NCBI RefSeq assembly: GCF_008704795.1
Contig: NZ_CP023690.1
Location: forward strand, 5,590,501-5,654,500
Direction of reading: 5' to 3'
Source of the DNA: Streptomyces spectabilis
GTDB taxonomy: Bacteria > Actinomycetota > Actinomycetes > Streptomycetales > Streptomycetaceae
DNA: 64,000 nucleotides
Shown: piece by piece, positions 1-9,372 of the stretch
How the letters are laid out: the number at the start of each line of letters is the position of its first letter
How positions within the stretch are numbered: position 1 is the stretch's first letter
Program-made: the position numbers and the translations under genes
Notes under the pieces: model-generated
Seen by the model: the letters and a program-made list of their open reading frames with translations, nothing else
Databases searched by the model: none
Told to the model about the DNA's origin: nothing

Positions 1-2032
1 GCTCCAGCTGGAGCACGTCGAGCAGGCGGCTGGCGGCGGGCAGCGCCGAGTCCTCGGTCTCGCCGCTGATGTCGCGCAGCGGCGACACGGCGCGCGCCAG
101 GCGCAGGCACCACGCGGGCGACACGAAGTCGGGGCGTACGTCGAGCAGGCGCTTGGCGCCGGTCTGCTCCACGCGCAGGCGCAGCTCGTCGGCGGCGCCC
201 GCCCGGTCGGAGCCCTCGTCCGTGGTGTGCCAGGCGTGGAAGGAGGGGAAGCCGCCGCCCGCGGGTGCGGTGGCGGGCCGGGGCGGGATGCCGCCCGCCG
301 CGGGCGCGGCCCCGGCCGCCGGTTCCGCGAGCTCCCGGGCCTTGGGCTCGGCCACGACGAAGGCCTGGCACTCGCCGGGCAGGAACCGCTGCTCGGTGTC
401 CAGGCACAGGGCGTACATGCCCACGCCCGGGCCGTCGCGCAGGATCCGCACCACGCCGGGCAGCGAGCGGAGGCGCCGCGAGCCGTCCCAGACGACGACG
501 ATGTCCGGGTCGGTGAACCCGCCGGTCTGGCCCCGGCTCTCCTGCTTGACCTTCTCGCGGGCGTCGAGGACCTGGGTCAGCTCGCCGACGCGGGCGCCGA
601 CGGTCTCGGCGTCCGTGCCGATCAGCACGTTGACGTCCTGGCCGCTGGAGGGGCGGGCGTGCGGCAGCCAGCGCACCCAGTCCCAGCCCTCCCAGGCGGA
701 GTTCTCCGTCAGGACGTAGAACTGGACGTCCATCGGGCTGTGCAGGGCGGCGGTCTGGCCGACCGCCCAGCGGCCGAGCGCCGCCGCCGAGTCGCCGGGC
801 CCGGCCAGGCCGATGACGCCGAGCTGCTTCAGCGGAAGGGCCACCGGCGCGTCCTCGATCGTCCAGGTGACCTGCCGCTTGTGCTCGTCCTGTTCGGGGT
901 CGTCGAGGACGACGTCCGACGGCAGTCGCCCGGTGCCGAAGCGCAGCAGCAGATGGTCGGCGTCGGTGCGGCGCCGCTCCCACAGGCGGGTGCGCGGCCC
1001 GGTGCCGAGGGCGAGGACGGTCGCCGGGTCGGGGACCGCGTGGCGCCGGTCGAGCCGCTCGGCGACCAGGGCGTCCTGCGCGTCCTTCTCGATGCGCTCC
1101 TTGGTCTCCTTGTACTCCTTGACCTGCTTGGCGTGGGACTTGCGGCCGTGCTTCTTGTCCAGGAAGTAGTTGCCGAACAGCATGATCGGGCTGAGGCCGG
1201 CGATGATGAGGTAGTACCAGCGGTCGAAGATCATCGCCGCGATCACGGCGCCGACCAGGGGGAAGAGCGCCATCAGCCACGGCAGCGGCCGGGCCTCGAA
1301 GTCCCGTGGCGGCGACGGGAGGCGGAACGTGGTCTGCCGCTCCGGCGGGCGCAGCCGGGGCGGCCGGTTGTAGTCGAGGCCCGCACCGTCGTCGGACCAC
1401 TTGAGGGCCGCGTTCGGCGGCGCGTACCGCACCAGCTCGAACAGCGTGTTCCCGGCGGCGATCTGCGCGCCGAGGGGCCAGGAGTCGCCCTTCACCTCGG
1501 TGAACTTCTCGCCGTCGAGGGTGACTTCGGCCTTCTGCTGCTCGTCCCCGTGTACGGCGAGTTGGCAGGTGCCGTCGGTGGCGACGGACAACGTCAGGGC
1601 GCGCGCGGCGAGTTCGGGGTCCTCGACGCGGACGTACGCGGCCGGTCCGCTGCCGATGTCGTAGCGGCCGATGCCGAGCCGGTGCACGGCGCCCGCGGCG
1701 GGGCCGCCCACCACGCGCAGCTCGACCAGGCCTGTCGGTTCACCGGGCACGCAGCCCGCGGGGTCGTGGAGGCTGACGACGGCGCCCTCGCGCAGGGGCG
1801 AGCCGACCACCGTGGCGTTCGGGTCGACGGCGTACCCGTCGACGTACATCACCGGTGCGCCGTCGGGCGTCGGCTGGTGCTGGCCGAGCGGGATGACCTG
1901 CGCGCCGCCCCGGCCCGCCGCGCGGGCCAGTTCGGCGGCTATGTCCCTGACGGAGGATTCGGGATCGGCGTCGAGCACGACGTCGGCGGAGCCGCCGCCG
2001 ATCGGATCGACGACGGTCAGTGTCAGGCGCAC
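1..2032 (-). CDS. EccC/EssC-type FtsK/SpoIIIE ATPase of type VII secretion, N-terminal part
   Basis: This gene runs off the left edge; 677 codons are visible and the FtsK-type ATPase modules lie outside. The start is the GTG at 2032, preceded by GGGAGG six bases upstream. In order, the protein shows a ubiquitin-like stretch (residues about 1-45), a degenerate FHA-like beta region (about 80-210), two close hydrophobic segments (about 250-290), a basic linker, and a region typical of the membrane-proximal part of EccC/EssC. An N-terminal FHA-like region before two membrane helices is the Firmicutes EssC/YukBA layout and also occurs in streptomycete T7SS. Such proteins are membrane-bound motors of WXG100-protein export. 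The neighbouring WXG100-like genes support this role. The missing C-terminus is the main uncertainty. Confidence 0.8.
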   Translation of the reverse strand, partial: MRLTLTVVDPIGGGSADVVLDADPESSVRDIAAELARAAGRGGAQVIPLGQHQPTPDGAPVMYVDGYAVDPNATVVGSPLREGAVVSLHDPAGCVPGEPTGLVELRVVGGPAAGAVHRLGIGRYDIGSGPAAYVRVEDPELAARALTLSVATDGTCQLAVHGDEQQKAEVTLDGEKFTEVKGDSWPLGAQIAAGNTLFELVRYAPPNAALKWSDDGAGLDYNRPPRLRPPERQTTFRLPSPPRDFEARPLPWLMALFPLVGAVIAAMIFDRWYYLIIAGLSPIMLFGNYFLDKKHGRKSHAKQVKEYKETKERIEKDAQDALVAERLDRRHAVPDPATVLALGTGPRTRLWERRRTDADHLLLRFGTGRLPSDVVLDDPEQDEHKRQVTWTIEDAPVALPLKQLGVIGLAGPGDSAAALGRWAVGQTAALHSPMDVQFYVLTENSAWEGWDWVRWLPHARPSSGQDVNVLIGTDAETVGARVGELTQVLDAREKVKQESRGQTGGFTDPDIVVVWDGSRRLRSLPGVVRILRDGPGVGMYALCLDTEQRFLPGECQAFVVAEPKARELAEPAAGAAPAAGGIPPRPATAPAGGGFPSFHAWHTTDEGSDRAGAADELRLRVEQTGAKRLLDVRPDFVSPAWCLRLARAVSPLRDISGETEDSALPAASRLLDVLQLE

Positions 2033-2396
2033 GCTCGTCCTCCCACGGCCCCCCGTGGCCGCTTCCGGACCACGGCCCCCAGTGGAAGCGACCATAACCG
2101 CTCGCTCCCGGGCAGGGGCAACGTGCGGGCGCGGCAGGCTTTCCACGGGCAACGCCCCGCACTTACCGCACGACTGACCCGCGCACCGGCTCATAGCAGA
2201 GCTGTGACTCAACCGGGGTATTGCCTCAATGGCCTCACCCGTAAGCTGCTGGCGCACCAGCGGACGAACGCACCGGCCGTGTGCGGCGGCTCCGCGGTGC
2301 CATCAGCGTGATTCGCACCGTTTCAGGTGCGATTCGCACCAATCAGTGGAGCCACGGGGGTTGGCCCTGCGGCGTGTTGGATAGGGAGTGGGCTTC
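2033..2396. promoter_or_regulatory. Divergent promoter region between eccC-like gene and WXG100-like gene
   Basis: This 364-base gap holds no credible gene. Its clearest structure is a perfect inverted repeat, GGTGCGA-T-TCGCACC (2326-2340). A second half copy, GATTCGCACC, sits at 2310-2319, exactly 21 bases (two helical turns) before the same decamer at 2331-2340. The array lies 57 bases upstream of the WXG100-like start, a sensible place for an operator. No convincing -35/-10 pair was recognised, and the regulator is unknown. Confidence 0.45.
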
Positions 2397-2696
2397 ATGG
2401 CCAAGGACCTTGATGTCACATATCAGGACATGCGGGATGCGGCCAAGCATGTCGTCAAGGAGAAGGACAAGCTCAAGGAGAAGCTCGACGGCCTTCGCAA
2501 GTACATCGCGAACCTCGTCGAGACGGGCTATGTCACCAAGAGCTCCTCGAAGGCGTTCGACGAGAACTTCGACGAGTTCGTGCGGGGCGCCAAGGACATG
2601 CTCGACGGCCTCGACGGCATGGGCGACTACCTGACGACCGCCGCGGACAAGTTCGAGCAGATCGACGACGAGCTGGGCAAGGCCGCGCGCGGCTAG
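2397..2696 (+). CDS. WXG100-like (ESX) secreted protein, EsxA type
   Basis: A 99-residue, highly charged, helical protein sits head-to-head with an EccC-like ATPase. WXG100 proteins form helical-hairpin dimers exported by the type VII system. The length, lack of Pro and Cys, central turn region and two long amphipathic helices fit, and the C-terminus ends in an alternating acidic/basic tail. The canonical Trp-X-Gly turn is absent; the equivalent area reads TGYVTKSS (about residues 42-49), as in some actinobacterial WXG100 proteins. The start is ATG 2397 because GGGAG at 2384-2388 is correctly spaced for it. An in-frame GTG at 2388 would add three residues but overlaps that ribosome site. Confidence 0.75.
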   Translation: MAKDLDVTYQDMRDAAKHVVKEKDKLKEKLDGLRKYIANLVETGYVTKSSSKAFDENFDEFVRGAKDMLDGLDGMGDYLTTAADKFEQIDDELGKAARG

Positions 2697-2729
2697 CTCT
2701 CGGGGCTCGCGTCAGCCGGGGCCGCGGCA

Positions 2730-2767
2730 GGGGCGGGGCGAGGGGCAGCTTCCCCTCGCCCCGCCCC
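2730..2767. terminator. Bidirectional stem-loop terminator
   Basis: A perfect 16-bp G/C-rich stem (arms 2730-2745 and 2752-2767) with a six-base loop lies between two convergent genes, so it can end both transcripts. There is no T-tract, which is usual in streptomycetes. Confidence 0.8.
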
Positions 2768-2787
2768 TCTCCGTCGTACCGCCCGTC

Positions 2788-3369
2788 TCAGACCCAGCGC
2801 AGCGAGGACGCGATCGCCTCGCACAGGCCGCCCAGAGGGCTCTGCACGCCGCTCAGCGGCACGGAGAAGGCGAGCAGCAAATACCCTGCCCTTCCAGGCA
2901 TGTTGACGTACAGATCCAGCGTCGTCGCCGTCGTGACGCGCACGGCCTCACCCGCCGGGAGGTCCGTCACGGTCACCTCCGTGCCCGCGCCCCGGCGCTC
3001 GGCGACGCTCCGCGCCAGGTCGCCCGGCGCGGCGTACAGCTCGCCGGACATGGGCAGCAGGGACACGAGCAGCGTGGCCGGTGTCGCGCCCGCCCCGTCG
3101 GCCTCCGCGCGCAGGAACAGCTCGATCGCGCCCTGGGACGCCCCGCTCTCCGCGGTGTTGCGCAGGGTGGCCCACAACCCCTGCGCGGCCTGCGCGGACA
3201 TGCGGCGCCGGGCCGCCTGCCGGTCGACGAACGTCTTCAGCTGGGGCCGCCAGCGATCGAGGGTGAGGTCGATGCGGAACCAGTCGCGGGGGACGAGCAG
3301 CCGGTAGTCCTCGGGCGGTACGTCGTCCCGGGCCGGGCCGCCGTCCTGTCGGGCGGAGGCACTGGTCAC
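2788..3369 (-). CDS. Cytoplasmic protein of T7SS cassette B, Mog1/PsbP-like fold suspected
   Basis: 193 residues, with no signal peptide or membrane helix. The GTG start (3369) overlaps the upstream stop as GTGA, so it is translationally coupled as the last gene of the five-gene cassette B. The layout (a conserved aromatic near the N-terminus, a helical middle, a strand with LPAGEAVRV, then a hydrophobic strand LLLAFSVPLSG and a closing helix) matches the two neighbouring homologues at 3366-4067 and 6539-7201, where the equivalent strand reads LPCGPAVS. I infer one family repeated three times in the locus. The strand/helix order recalls the Mog1/PsbP (LpqN-like) fold, but this is a guess. The function is unknown; a chaperone or immunity role would fit the position. 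Confidence 0.7.
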   Translation of the reverse strand: MTSASARQDGGPARDDVPPEDYRLLVPRDWFRIDLTLDRWRPQLKTFVDRQAARRRMSAQAAQGLWATLRNTAESGASQGAIELFLRAEADGAGATPATLLVSLLPMSGELYAAPGDLARSVAERRGAGTEVTVTDLPAGEAVRVTTATTLDLYVNMPGRAGYLLLAFSVPLSGVQSPLGGLCEAIASSLRWV

Positions 3370-4066
3370 TCCGCGGCCTCGGCTATCTCGACGGGGCGGC
3401 CTTTGCTGTCCACCGGGCTGCCGGTGGCGTCGAAGAGCTGGAGGCTCCGGCAGACGCCCGCGAACATGCTGGAGAAGACGTCCCAGCCCTCCATCGTCGG
3501 CGTGGACATCTCCAGGACCACGACGGTGCCGTTGGACAGCGGCACCTGGACGTTGATGAACGACGACCAGAACGGCTCCTCCTCGCCGGACGGCGTGAGC
3601 GACCCGTCCACGGCCGCGCGCCGCGAGCCGATCCAGGACACGGCGGGCCCGCAGGGCAGGGACAGCTCTTCCACGTCGCCGCGGCCGAGCGCGCGCAGCG
3701 CCCGGACGGTGCCCTCCACCGGGCTGAAGCGGGCCTCGTCCGGCAGGTCGGCGAGGGCGATGGACACATTGGCCGTGCAGCGGGCGTCGTCGACCTCGGT
3801 GACGACGAACCCGGCGTACTGGACACCGGCGTCGACCAGCTCGTCGTAGGTGGAACCGACCATGGCGGCCCACAGGTACTGCATCTCGGGGGTGGACCTG
3901 GGCTGGATCTCCTTGGCCAGGTCGATGAGCTTGTCGGCCAGCTCCTCGATGTCCTCGGCCTCCGTGGGGAGTTCGAAGAACCCTTCCGGCATGATCCACC
4001 GGACGTGGAACAACTCGCCGTCGGCCGCGGTCGCGACCTCGGTCGTCTCGGACACCACGGAACTCA

Positions 4067-4067
<1 letters not shown>
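3366..4067 (-). CDS. T7SS cassette B protein with LPCGPAVS motif
   Basis: 233 residues, soluble. ATG 4067 shares its first base with the upstream TGA (TGATG), and its own stop overlaps the next gene, so it lies in the middle of a coupled operon. It is clearly homologous to the protein at 6539-7201: both have an N-terminal 'MPEGF/VPDGF...LP' strand, a long acidic helix, an LPCGPAVS strand (about residue 160), a polar loop, a strand of the type INVQVPLSNG / IQIYLPFPTG, and a final helix with Trp-aspartate/glutamate-Phe then a Val/Leu-Gln-Leu/Thr end. Many streptomycete T7SS loci carry proteins of this kind without known function. It may act as a chaperone, immunity or adaptor protein for the large protein at 4729-5940. 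Confidence 0.75.
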
Positions 4068-4726
<659 letters not shown>

Positions 4727-4728
4727 GG

Positions 4729-5940
4729 CTACTGCGCCATCGCGGTGCGGAACGGGGTCGGCGACGGCGTGGGCGCGGGGCGCGGCGAGGGCCGCGGCAC
4801 GTTCGCCGGCTTCACCGGGTCGCCCGGGTCGCCGGTGCGCGCGCCGTCCTTGCCGGTGAAGATCTTGTACAGGGCGCCGCCGAAGCCGCCCGCCTTGATC
4901 CCGGCGGTGATCTTCTCGCCCGCGATGACCGGCAGCTTCGCCTTGTTGAGGATCATGTTGGTGAGGCTCACGGCGATGCCGTTGTTGAACTTGAACCCGA
5001 CCCCCTTGAGCGCGCCGAGGCCGCTGAAGCGGACGCCGCGCAGCTTCGACAGGCCCTTCAGGCCCTTGAGCGCGCTGAACCCCTTCAGGGCGCCGAGGCC
5101 CGGCATGACGCCGAGCACGTCCAGGCCCAGCTTGAGGAGGTTGAGCTTCCCGCCGCGCTTGAACATGTCGTACGCGTGCCCCGCGAGCGCCGCCGCGCTG
5201 CACACCACGGACAGGGCGGCGAAGACCGGGGCGAGCACTTGGAGCGGCGGTACGAACGTACAGATCACCGCCAGGATCGCGAAGATCGCGGACAGGTTCG
5301 AGAACCGGTCGGCCCAATCGGCGAGCCAGTTCATGAAGCCGCCCGGGTCACGGACGCCGTCGTGGTGGATGATGTTCTTGATGTGCTTCGCCGCCGCGCT
5401 CGCGGCGTCGTCGCGGATGGTCTTCGCGCGCGCGATCTCGCCGTGGCAGTCGCGGATGACGTTCATCGCCTCGTCGCGCTTCTTCTCCAGGCGCGTGCGG
5501 TCCCCGATGTCGTCCTTGCTCGGCACGGTGCCCTTGTACTTGTCCAGGTCGCCGACCGCGGTCTTCTGGTCGGAGCGCGCCTCGCGGTACTTCTCCAGCG
5601 CCTTGTCGGCCACCTTCTGCGCGCGGTACAGCTCGCTGGCGTACTCCTTGGACTCGGTGTCGCCCTCGACGACCTTCGTGCCCAGGGCCTTGGCGGCCTC
5701 GTCGTACCGCTCGAAGGAGCGCTTGAGGCGGCCCGACGTGCCGTCCGCGATCTCGTGGAAGGCGCGGCCCGCGTCGCTGTCCCAGCTCTCCACCGACGAC
5801 AGGGCCTTGATGTTCCTGGCCTGCTTGTCGATCTCGTCGGCCATGGTGCGCAGCTCCTTGCCGAGCCGCGCGACCTCGTACGGGTCACCGGGAACGGGGT
5901 CGCCGTCGTGCAGCGGCTCCCAGTCGGTCGGGCGCGTCAC
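4729..5940 (-). CDS. Putative T7SS effector with N-terminal T7SS-signal-like domain (cassette B)
   Basis: 403 residues. The N-terminal ~200 residues form a long helical domain opening with a Trp-Glu-Pro...Pro-Gly-Asp-Pro motif, a helix of the ARLGKELR type and a WDSDAGRAF segment (equivalent of the W-X-G turn), like the T7SS-signal domain of large secreted WXG proteins. A hydrophobic double helix (about 213-260) follows, then a Gly/Leu/Lys-rich stretch with LGLDVLGVMPGLGALKG and repeats of ALKG. The C-terminus is Pro/Ser/Thr-rich. The GTG start overlaps the stop of the small helical partner (GTGA). It is paralogous to the 413-residue protein at 8130-9371 along most of its length. It could be a secreted toxin-like or membrane-inserting substrate. 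No catalytic motif is visible. Confidence 0.75.
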   Translation of the reverse strand: MTRPTDWEPLHDGDPVPGDPYEVARLGKELRTMADEIDKQARNIKALSSVESWDSDAGRAFHEIADGTSGRLKRSFERYDEAAKALGTKVVEGDTESKEYASELYRAQKVADKALEKYREARSDQKTAVGDLDKYKGTVPSKDDIGDRTRLEKKRDEAMNVIRDCHGEIARAKTIRDDAASAAAKHIKNIIHHDGVRDPGGFMNWLADWADRFSNLSAIFAILAVICTFVPPLQVLAPVFAALSVVCSAAALAGHAYDMFKRGGKLNLLKLGLDVLGVMPGLGALKGFSALKGLKGLSKLRGVRFSGLGALKGVGFKFNNGIAVSLTNMILNKAKLPVIAGEKITAGIKAGGFGGALYKIFTGKDGARTGDPGDPVKPANVPRPSPRPAPTPSPTPFRTAMAQ

Positions 5941-6248
5941 TTCTTCCCCTTGGCTTCCTTGCGGGCGTTGCGGAGGGCCTCGGCCAGCTCGTGGTCGACC
6001 TTGTCGTACGTGTCGGCCGCGGTGTCGGTGAACTTGGCGAGCTTCTCGATGTCCTCCATCAGCTTCTTGCGCGTCTTCTTCCACGTGCCGGAGAAGTCGT
6101 CGAAGACGTCGCGGAGCTTCTCGCTGCCGAGCGCGTCGCCGTACTCGTCCGCCGGATTGCTGTTGTTCTTGAACTCCCGGTGAATCCGGAACAACGCGTC
6201 CGAGCAGTCCCGGATCATCCCGAGATCCGCCCTCGTTCTGTCACTCAT
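5937..6248 (-). CDS. Small helical WXG100-like partner protein, cassette B
   Basis: 103 residues, all helical and highly charged, without Trp-X-Gly but with a single Trp near the middle (GTWKK). It opens cassette B; ATG 6248 follows GGGGGAG at ideal spacing. The C-terminal segment (D..DHELAEALRNARKEAKGK) resembles that of the first gene of cassette A (9373-9681: D..LALAESLKSARPKK). Small helical proteins encoded just before an LXG/T7SS-signal effector commonly dimerise with its N-terminal domain and help export; I infer that role. Confidence 0.7.
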   Translation of the reverse strand: MSDRTRADLGMIRDCSDALFRIHREFKNNSNPADEYGDALGSEKLRDVFDDFSGTWKKTRKKLMEDIEKLAKFTDTAADTYDKVDHELAEALRNARKEAKGKK

Positions 6249-6538
6249 CGGCTCCCCCGTGCTGTTCGTCCCGTATGCGCGCTCGCGAACCTCCGGACCG
6301 GGCTCAGCGCCCGTGCGGGTGGTACGAGGGCTCGGACAAGAGAAAATAAGGTATCCGCGAGCATCGAGATCTCGCCAGACACGTGGGTCGCAACAGGGCG
6401 CGATATGCCCTGACTTACCGCCCCGAACCGGACAGCTCTGTCGCCAATTTGTTTCCCACCGGGGACGGGGCCGGACAATTCCGGTGCGGGCGGGCACTGC
6501 TTGAGAGGGGGCGGGAGCGGTGGCCGTGTTGGTGTCGG

Positions 6539-7201
6539 TCAGCCGTCGTCGGGCTCCTCGGGATCCGTGAACGACACCGTCTGGAGTACGGCGGTCAGCA
6601 TGTCGCAGAACTCTCCCCAGCACTGCATGGAGGCGGTGCTGAGAGTGAAGACCGCCATGTAGGGGCCAGTGGGGAAGGGCAGATATATCTGGATCTGACC
6701 CGTGATGATCCTGGCCTGCTCTTCGGATGCCGTCGTCTGCTCCGCGTCCACGGAGAGTTCGCGCATCGATACGCAGGAAACTGCCGGGCCGCACGGCAGA
6801 TCGAGCCAGCGGGCGTCATTCAGCGGGTCGCCGGAGAGAATCGCCAGCATTCCTTGGGCGGCTGCCTCCGTATCGGCGTGCTGCGACGCGCAGACGGCCA
6901 CCGAGAAGGAGCAGTGGGCTACCCCTTCGTCGCCCATGCCGAAGATTCCCAGACCGGAGTAGAGCAGTCCGGCAGTCGACAGCAGTGCGGCGACTTGTTC
7001 GTAGTACGGGGCGGCCGAGTTCCAGAGTTCTGCTTCGCCAGCCGGGTAGAGGTTACGCACGAACGCGGCGGTGGACGCCGGGAGCTCGTCGGCCGAAGCA
7101 TCGACGGGCAGGTGGTGGAATCCGTCCGGCACGACGAACGACAGTGGGGGAAGAAGGAGGGGGACGGGTTCCTCGGCCGTCGGATGCGGGGCGGCGGTCA
7201 A
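6539..7201 (-). CDS. T7SS cassette A protein with LPCGPAVS motif
   Basis: 220 residues, soluble, last gene of cassette A. The start is taken as TTG 7201, which overlaps the upstream stop as TTGA and so matches the coupled arrangement of the rest of the locus. It is the paralogue of the 233-residue protein at 3366-4067 (shared LPCGPAVS strand around residue 138, preceding long helix and closing helix). Third codon positions look less G/C-biased than in neighbours, suggesting a different age or origin for this gene. The function is unknown. Confidence 0.72.
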   Translation of the reverse strand: MTAAPHPTAEEPVPLLLPPLSFVVPDGFHHLPVDASADELPASTAAFVRNLYPAGEAELWNSAAPYYEQVAALLSTAGLLYSGLGIFGMGDEGVAHCSFSVAVCASQHADTEAAAQGMLAILSGDPLNDARWLDLPCGPAVSCVSMRELSVDAEQTTASEEQARIITGQIQIYLPFPTGPYMAVFTLSTASMQCWGEFCDMLTAVLQTVSFTDPEEPDDG

Positions 7202-8115
7202 AGGGTTTCCCCCTCCGGAGTCACGTCGGCACCGGCCGGGTCCAGGTGAGCGGTGAGCGGGATGCGGCTGCCGTTCGAGAGTGGAACCTGAAGGTGGACG
7301 GCGACGACTCCATCGGCAAGGAGTTCCAGCTGTGGTTCCTCCTCGACGGCGTGCGCTTTACCGAGTGACCGTGCCACTTCAAGGGGCGGATGGGCCATCA
7401 ATTCGCCGATCTGCGCGCGCTGCTGAGGAGTGAGGCGGTCACGCAGGACGGGGCTTCTCTCGCCACGGACATGCCCTACGAACCGGGCGGCATCACGGAC
7501 GTGCCAACGGGTCCACGACTCGTCGGTGAAGCACAGCCGCACATCGGAAGGCCCCTGGGAGAAGGTCATCAGCTCGGCGTCGGCCACTCCGGCCCGGGGC
7601 AGGCTCCACAGCTCCTGTGCCGACGTCTGGTCACTCCCGTCCGGGAGGCCGAGAATCACCAGGCGCCGATCGGTCAGCAAGAGGTCGGTGCGGTACCCCT
7701 TCGGCCGCCGCGCGGGGTCGAGTTGCCAGGGGAGGGTCCGCGCCACGGCACCCGGCGCGGCGTACACCACGGGAAAGTCCTCGACTTCGAAATGGGGCTC
7801 CTGCGACTGCCCCAGGCCCCTCGGCTCCGTCGCCAGGTTGCCGCCGGGGCCGGCGGCGTTCGAGATCGCGTTGATCAGTCGCGGGATCCCGAGCAGAACG
7901 ACGTCCATGACCCGCACGCCCGACTGCCCGCTCCGGTCACGGGGCTGAAAGCCGGGGCCGGGGGGCCAGCCCGTGCCGGTCAGCTCGGCTTCGATGTCCC
8001 GCCCGTCGGGGTCCCGGAAAGAGCGCAGCCCCGCGACCTTCGGGGCCACCCCGGTGGCGAAGGCGATGTCGTGCCGGGTGTGCACGGTCTCTCCGTGGGG
8101 CAGTTGCCAGTCCAC
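7198..8115 (-). CDS. T7SS cassette A protein with PH-like segment
   Basis: 305 residues, with no signal peptide. GTG 8115 is preceded by GAGAGGA. The middle (about residues 135-230) contains YRTDLLLTDRRLVILGL and later beta strands ending in a helix. This recalls the YokE/bacterial PH-like domain, where a 'TdrRlvil' strand is typical, but I am only moderately sure. A C-terminal strand reads HLQVPLSNG, the same words as in the cassette B protein at 3366-4067 (NVQVPLSNG). It sits between the large T7SS-signal protein and the LPCGPAVS protein and overlaps the latter. The function is unknown. Confidence 0.65.
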   Translation of the reverse strand: MDWQLPHGETVHTRHDIAFATGVAPKVAGLRSFRDPDGRDIEAELTGTGWPPGPGFQPRDRSGQSGVRVMDVVLLGIPRLINAISNAAGPGGNLATEPRGLGQSQEPHFEVEDFPVVYAAPGAVARTLPWQLDPARRPKGYRTDLLLTDRRLVILGLPDGSDQTSAQELWSLPRAGVADAELMTFSQGPSDVRLCFTDESWTRWHVRDAARFVGHVRGERSPVLRDRLTPQQRAQIGELMAHPPLEVARSLGKAHAVEEEPQLELLADGVVAVHLQVPLSNGSRIPLTAHLDPAGADVTPEGETL

Positions 8116-8129
8116 AGCAGCGGGTCCTC

Positions 8130-9371
8130 TCAGTGTGCCTTCGCTGATTCCTCGAGCCGGTCCCCGGGGTTCATCAGCTCTTGAGTGTGAAGGGAGATGG
8201 GGACCGCCTTCAGGCCGATCTTGATCCCGGCGTCGATGCCCCGGCCCAAGTTGCTCATGGAGTCGATGTTCCGCAGGCCGGGAATTCCCTTGGTGCCGAC
8301 CAGCTGCCCGCCACGGATCGTCTGCTCGGTGAGCAGGTTCATGCGGTTCATGAGACCGCCTTCGGTCTTGATCACGCCCCCGAGCTTGTGGCCGCCGATC
8401 GTGATCCGGCGGCCCCGGACGGTGCGCGTCATGCCGCCGATGACGTTGTCACCCATACCCACGACGTTTCGCCCGATGGTCCCCGCGCTCTGGAAGCCGC
8501 TGCCGAGCTGTGTGGCGCGCGCCGTCGCCTGCGCGCGGCTCGCCACCTTGACGCCCTTGGTGAAGGCGCTGACTCCGGGGATCGTTCCCAAGGCGTCGAA
8601 CCCGATGGACAGCCAGTTCACGTCGGCGCCCGCGGCCTTGGCCGTGATGTGGGTGACCAGCGCGAGCCCGCTCGTCAGCACCGCGGCGGTCGCGAAGATG
8701 GCACCCACGGGCTCGAAGGGCGCGGTGATGATCGCGAGCATGCCCAGCACCCCGCTGAGGTCGCTCAGCAGGTCCCCGATCAGCTTGATGGTGTCCGCGT
8801 GGTCCTTCAGCCACTTCCCCGTGGCGTCCCACGCGTCCGCGATCCCCTTGGTGAGCTTGTCCCAGAAGCCCGGCTCGTCGGGGGCTATGTCGCCCGCCTT
8901 GTCGAGTTCCTCGGTGATGGCGTGGGCGGCGCGCGCGTAGCGGTTCTCCAGGTCGTGGACCTGGCCGGTGACGTGGGTGACGTCGCCGGAGGCCTCGGCC
9001 ATCTCCTTGCTGCCCGCCTTCGCCTCGCCCCGCGCCTCGAGCTTCTCCCCGGCGGACTTCTCCAGGCGGTCGGCCTCGTCCTGGAAGTCCTGGAGCTCCC
9101 CGGCCCAGCGGTGCAGCGCCCGGGAGGCCTTGCCGAAGGACTCGTGGCTCTTGCGGATGAGCGGGGCCACGTCCTCACCGACGTAGCGGACGAACGCGCG
9201 CGCGGCCTCGCCCTTCCAGGCCCCGCACGAGATCCGCTCCAGCTCCCGCACGGACGCGCCCAGTTCGTCCGCGAGTCCGCCCAGCTTCTTGGCGAGGTCC
9301 CGGGTGTCCTGGACGTCCCCGGGCGTCGGGTCCCAGCCGATGTGCGGGAAGGCGGGGCGTCTGCCGGGCAC
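8130..9371 (-). CDS. Putative T7SS effector with N-terminal T7SS-signal-like domain (cassette A)
   Basis: 413 residues. The N-terminus reads GWDPTPGDVQDTRDLAKKL, followed by helices with a GAWKGEAARAF turn (about residues 50-60), the signature of T7SS-signal/WXG-like export domains. Long coiled segments extend to about residue 180, a hydrophobic region lies at about 190-245, and LSIGFDALGTIPGVSAFTKG follows. This last motif aligns with LKLGLDVLGVMPGLGALKG of the cassette B protein, so the paralogy is not limited to the N-terminus. A Gly-rich C-terminal part with NVVGMGDNVIGG lacks a recognised toxin fold. GTG 9371 lies one base after the stop of the small partner gene. Confidence 0.75.
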   Translation of the reverse strand: MPGRRPAFPHIGWDPTPGDVQDTRDLAKKLGGLADELGASVRELERISCGAWKGEAARAFVRYVGEDVAPLIRKSHESFGKASRALHRWAGELQDFQDEADRLEKSAGEKLEARGEAKAGSKEMAEASGDVTHVTGQVHDLENRYARAAHAITEELDKAGDIAPDEPGFWDKLTKGIADAWDATGKWLKDHADTIKLIGDLLSDLSGVLGMLAIITAPFEPVGAIFATAAVLTSGLALVTHITAKAAGADVNWLSIGFDALGTIPGVSAFTKGVKVASRAQATARATQLGSGFQSAGTIGRNVVGMGDNVIGGMTRTVRGRRITIGGHKLGGVIKTEGGLMNRMNLLTEQTIRGGQLVGTKGIPGLRNIDSMSNLGRGIDAGIKIGLKAVPISLHTQELMNPGDRLEESAKAH

Positions 9372-9372
9372 G

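Noticed and set aside
227..2311. A 694-codon open frame on the plus strand
   Set aside because: It is antisense to the EccC-like gene, has the Arg/Gly/Val-rich composition of G+C-driven shadows, and no ribosome site or known domain.
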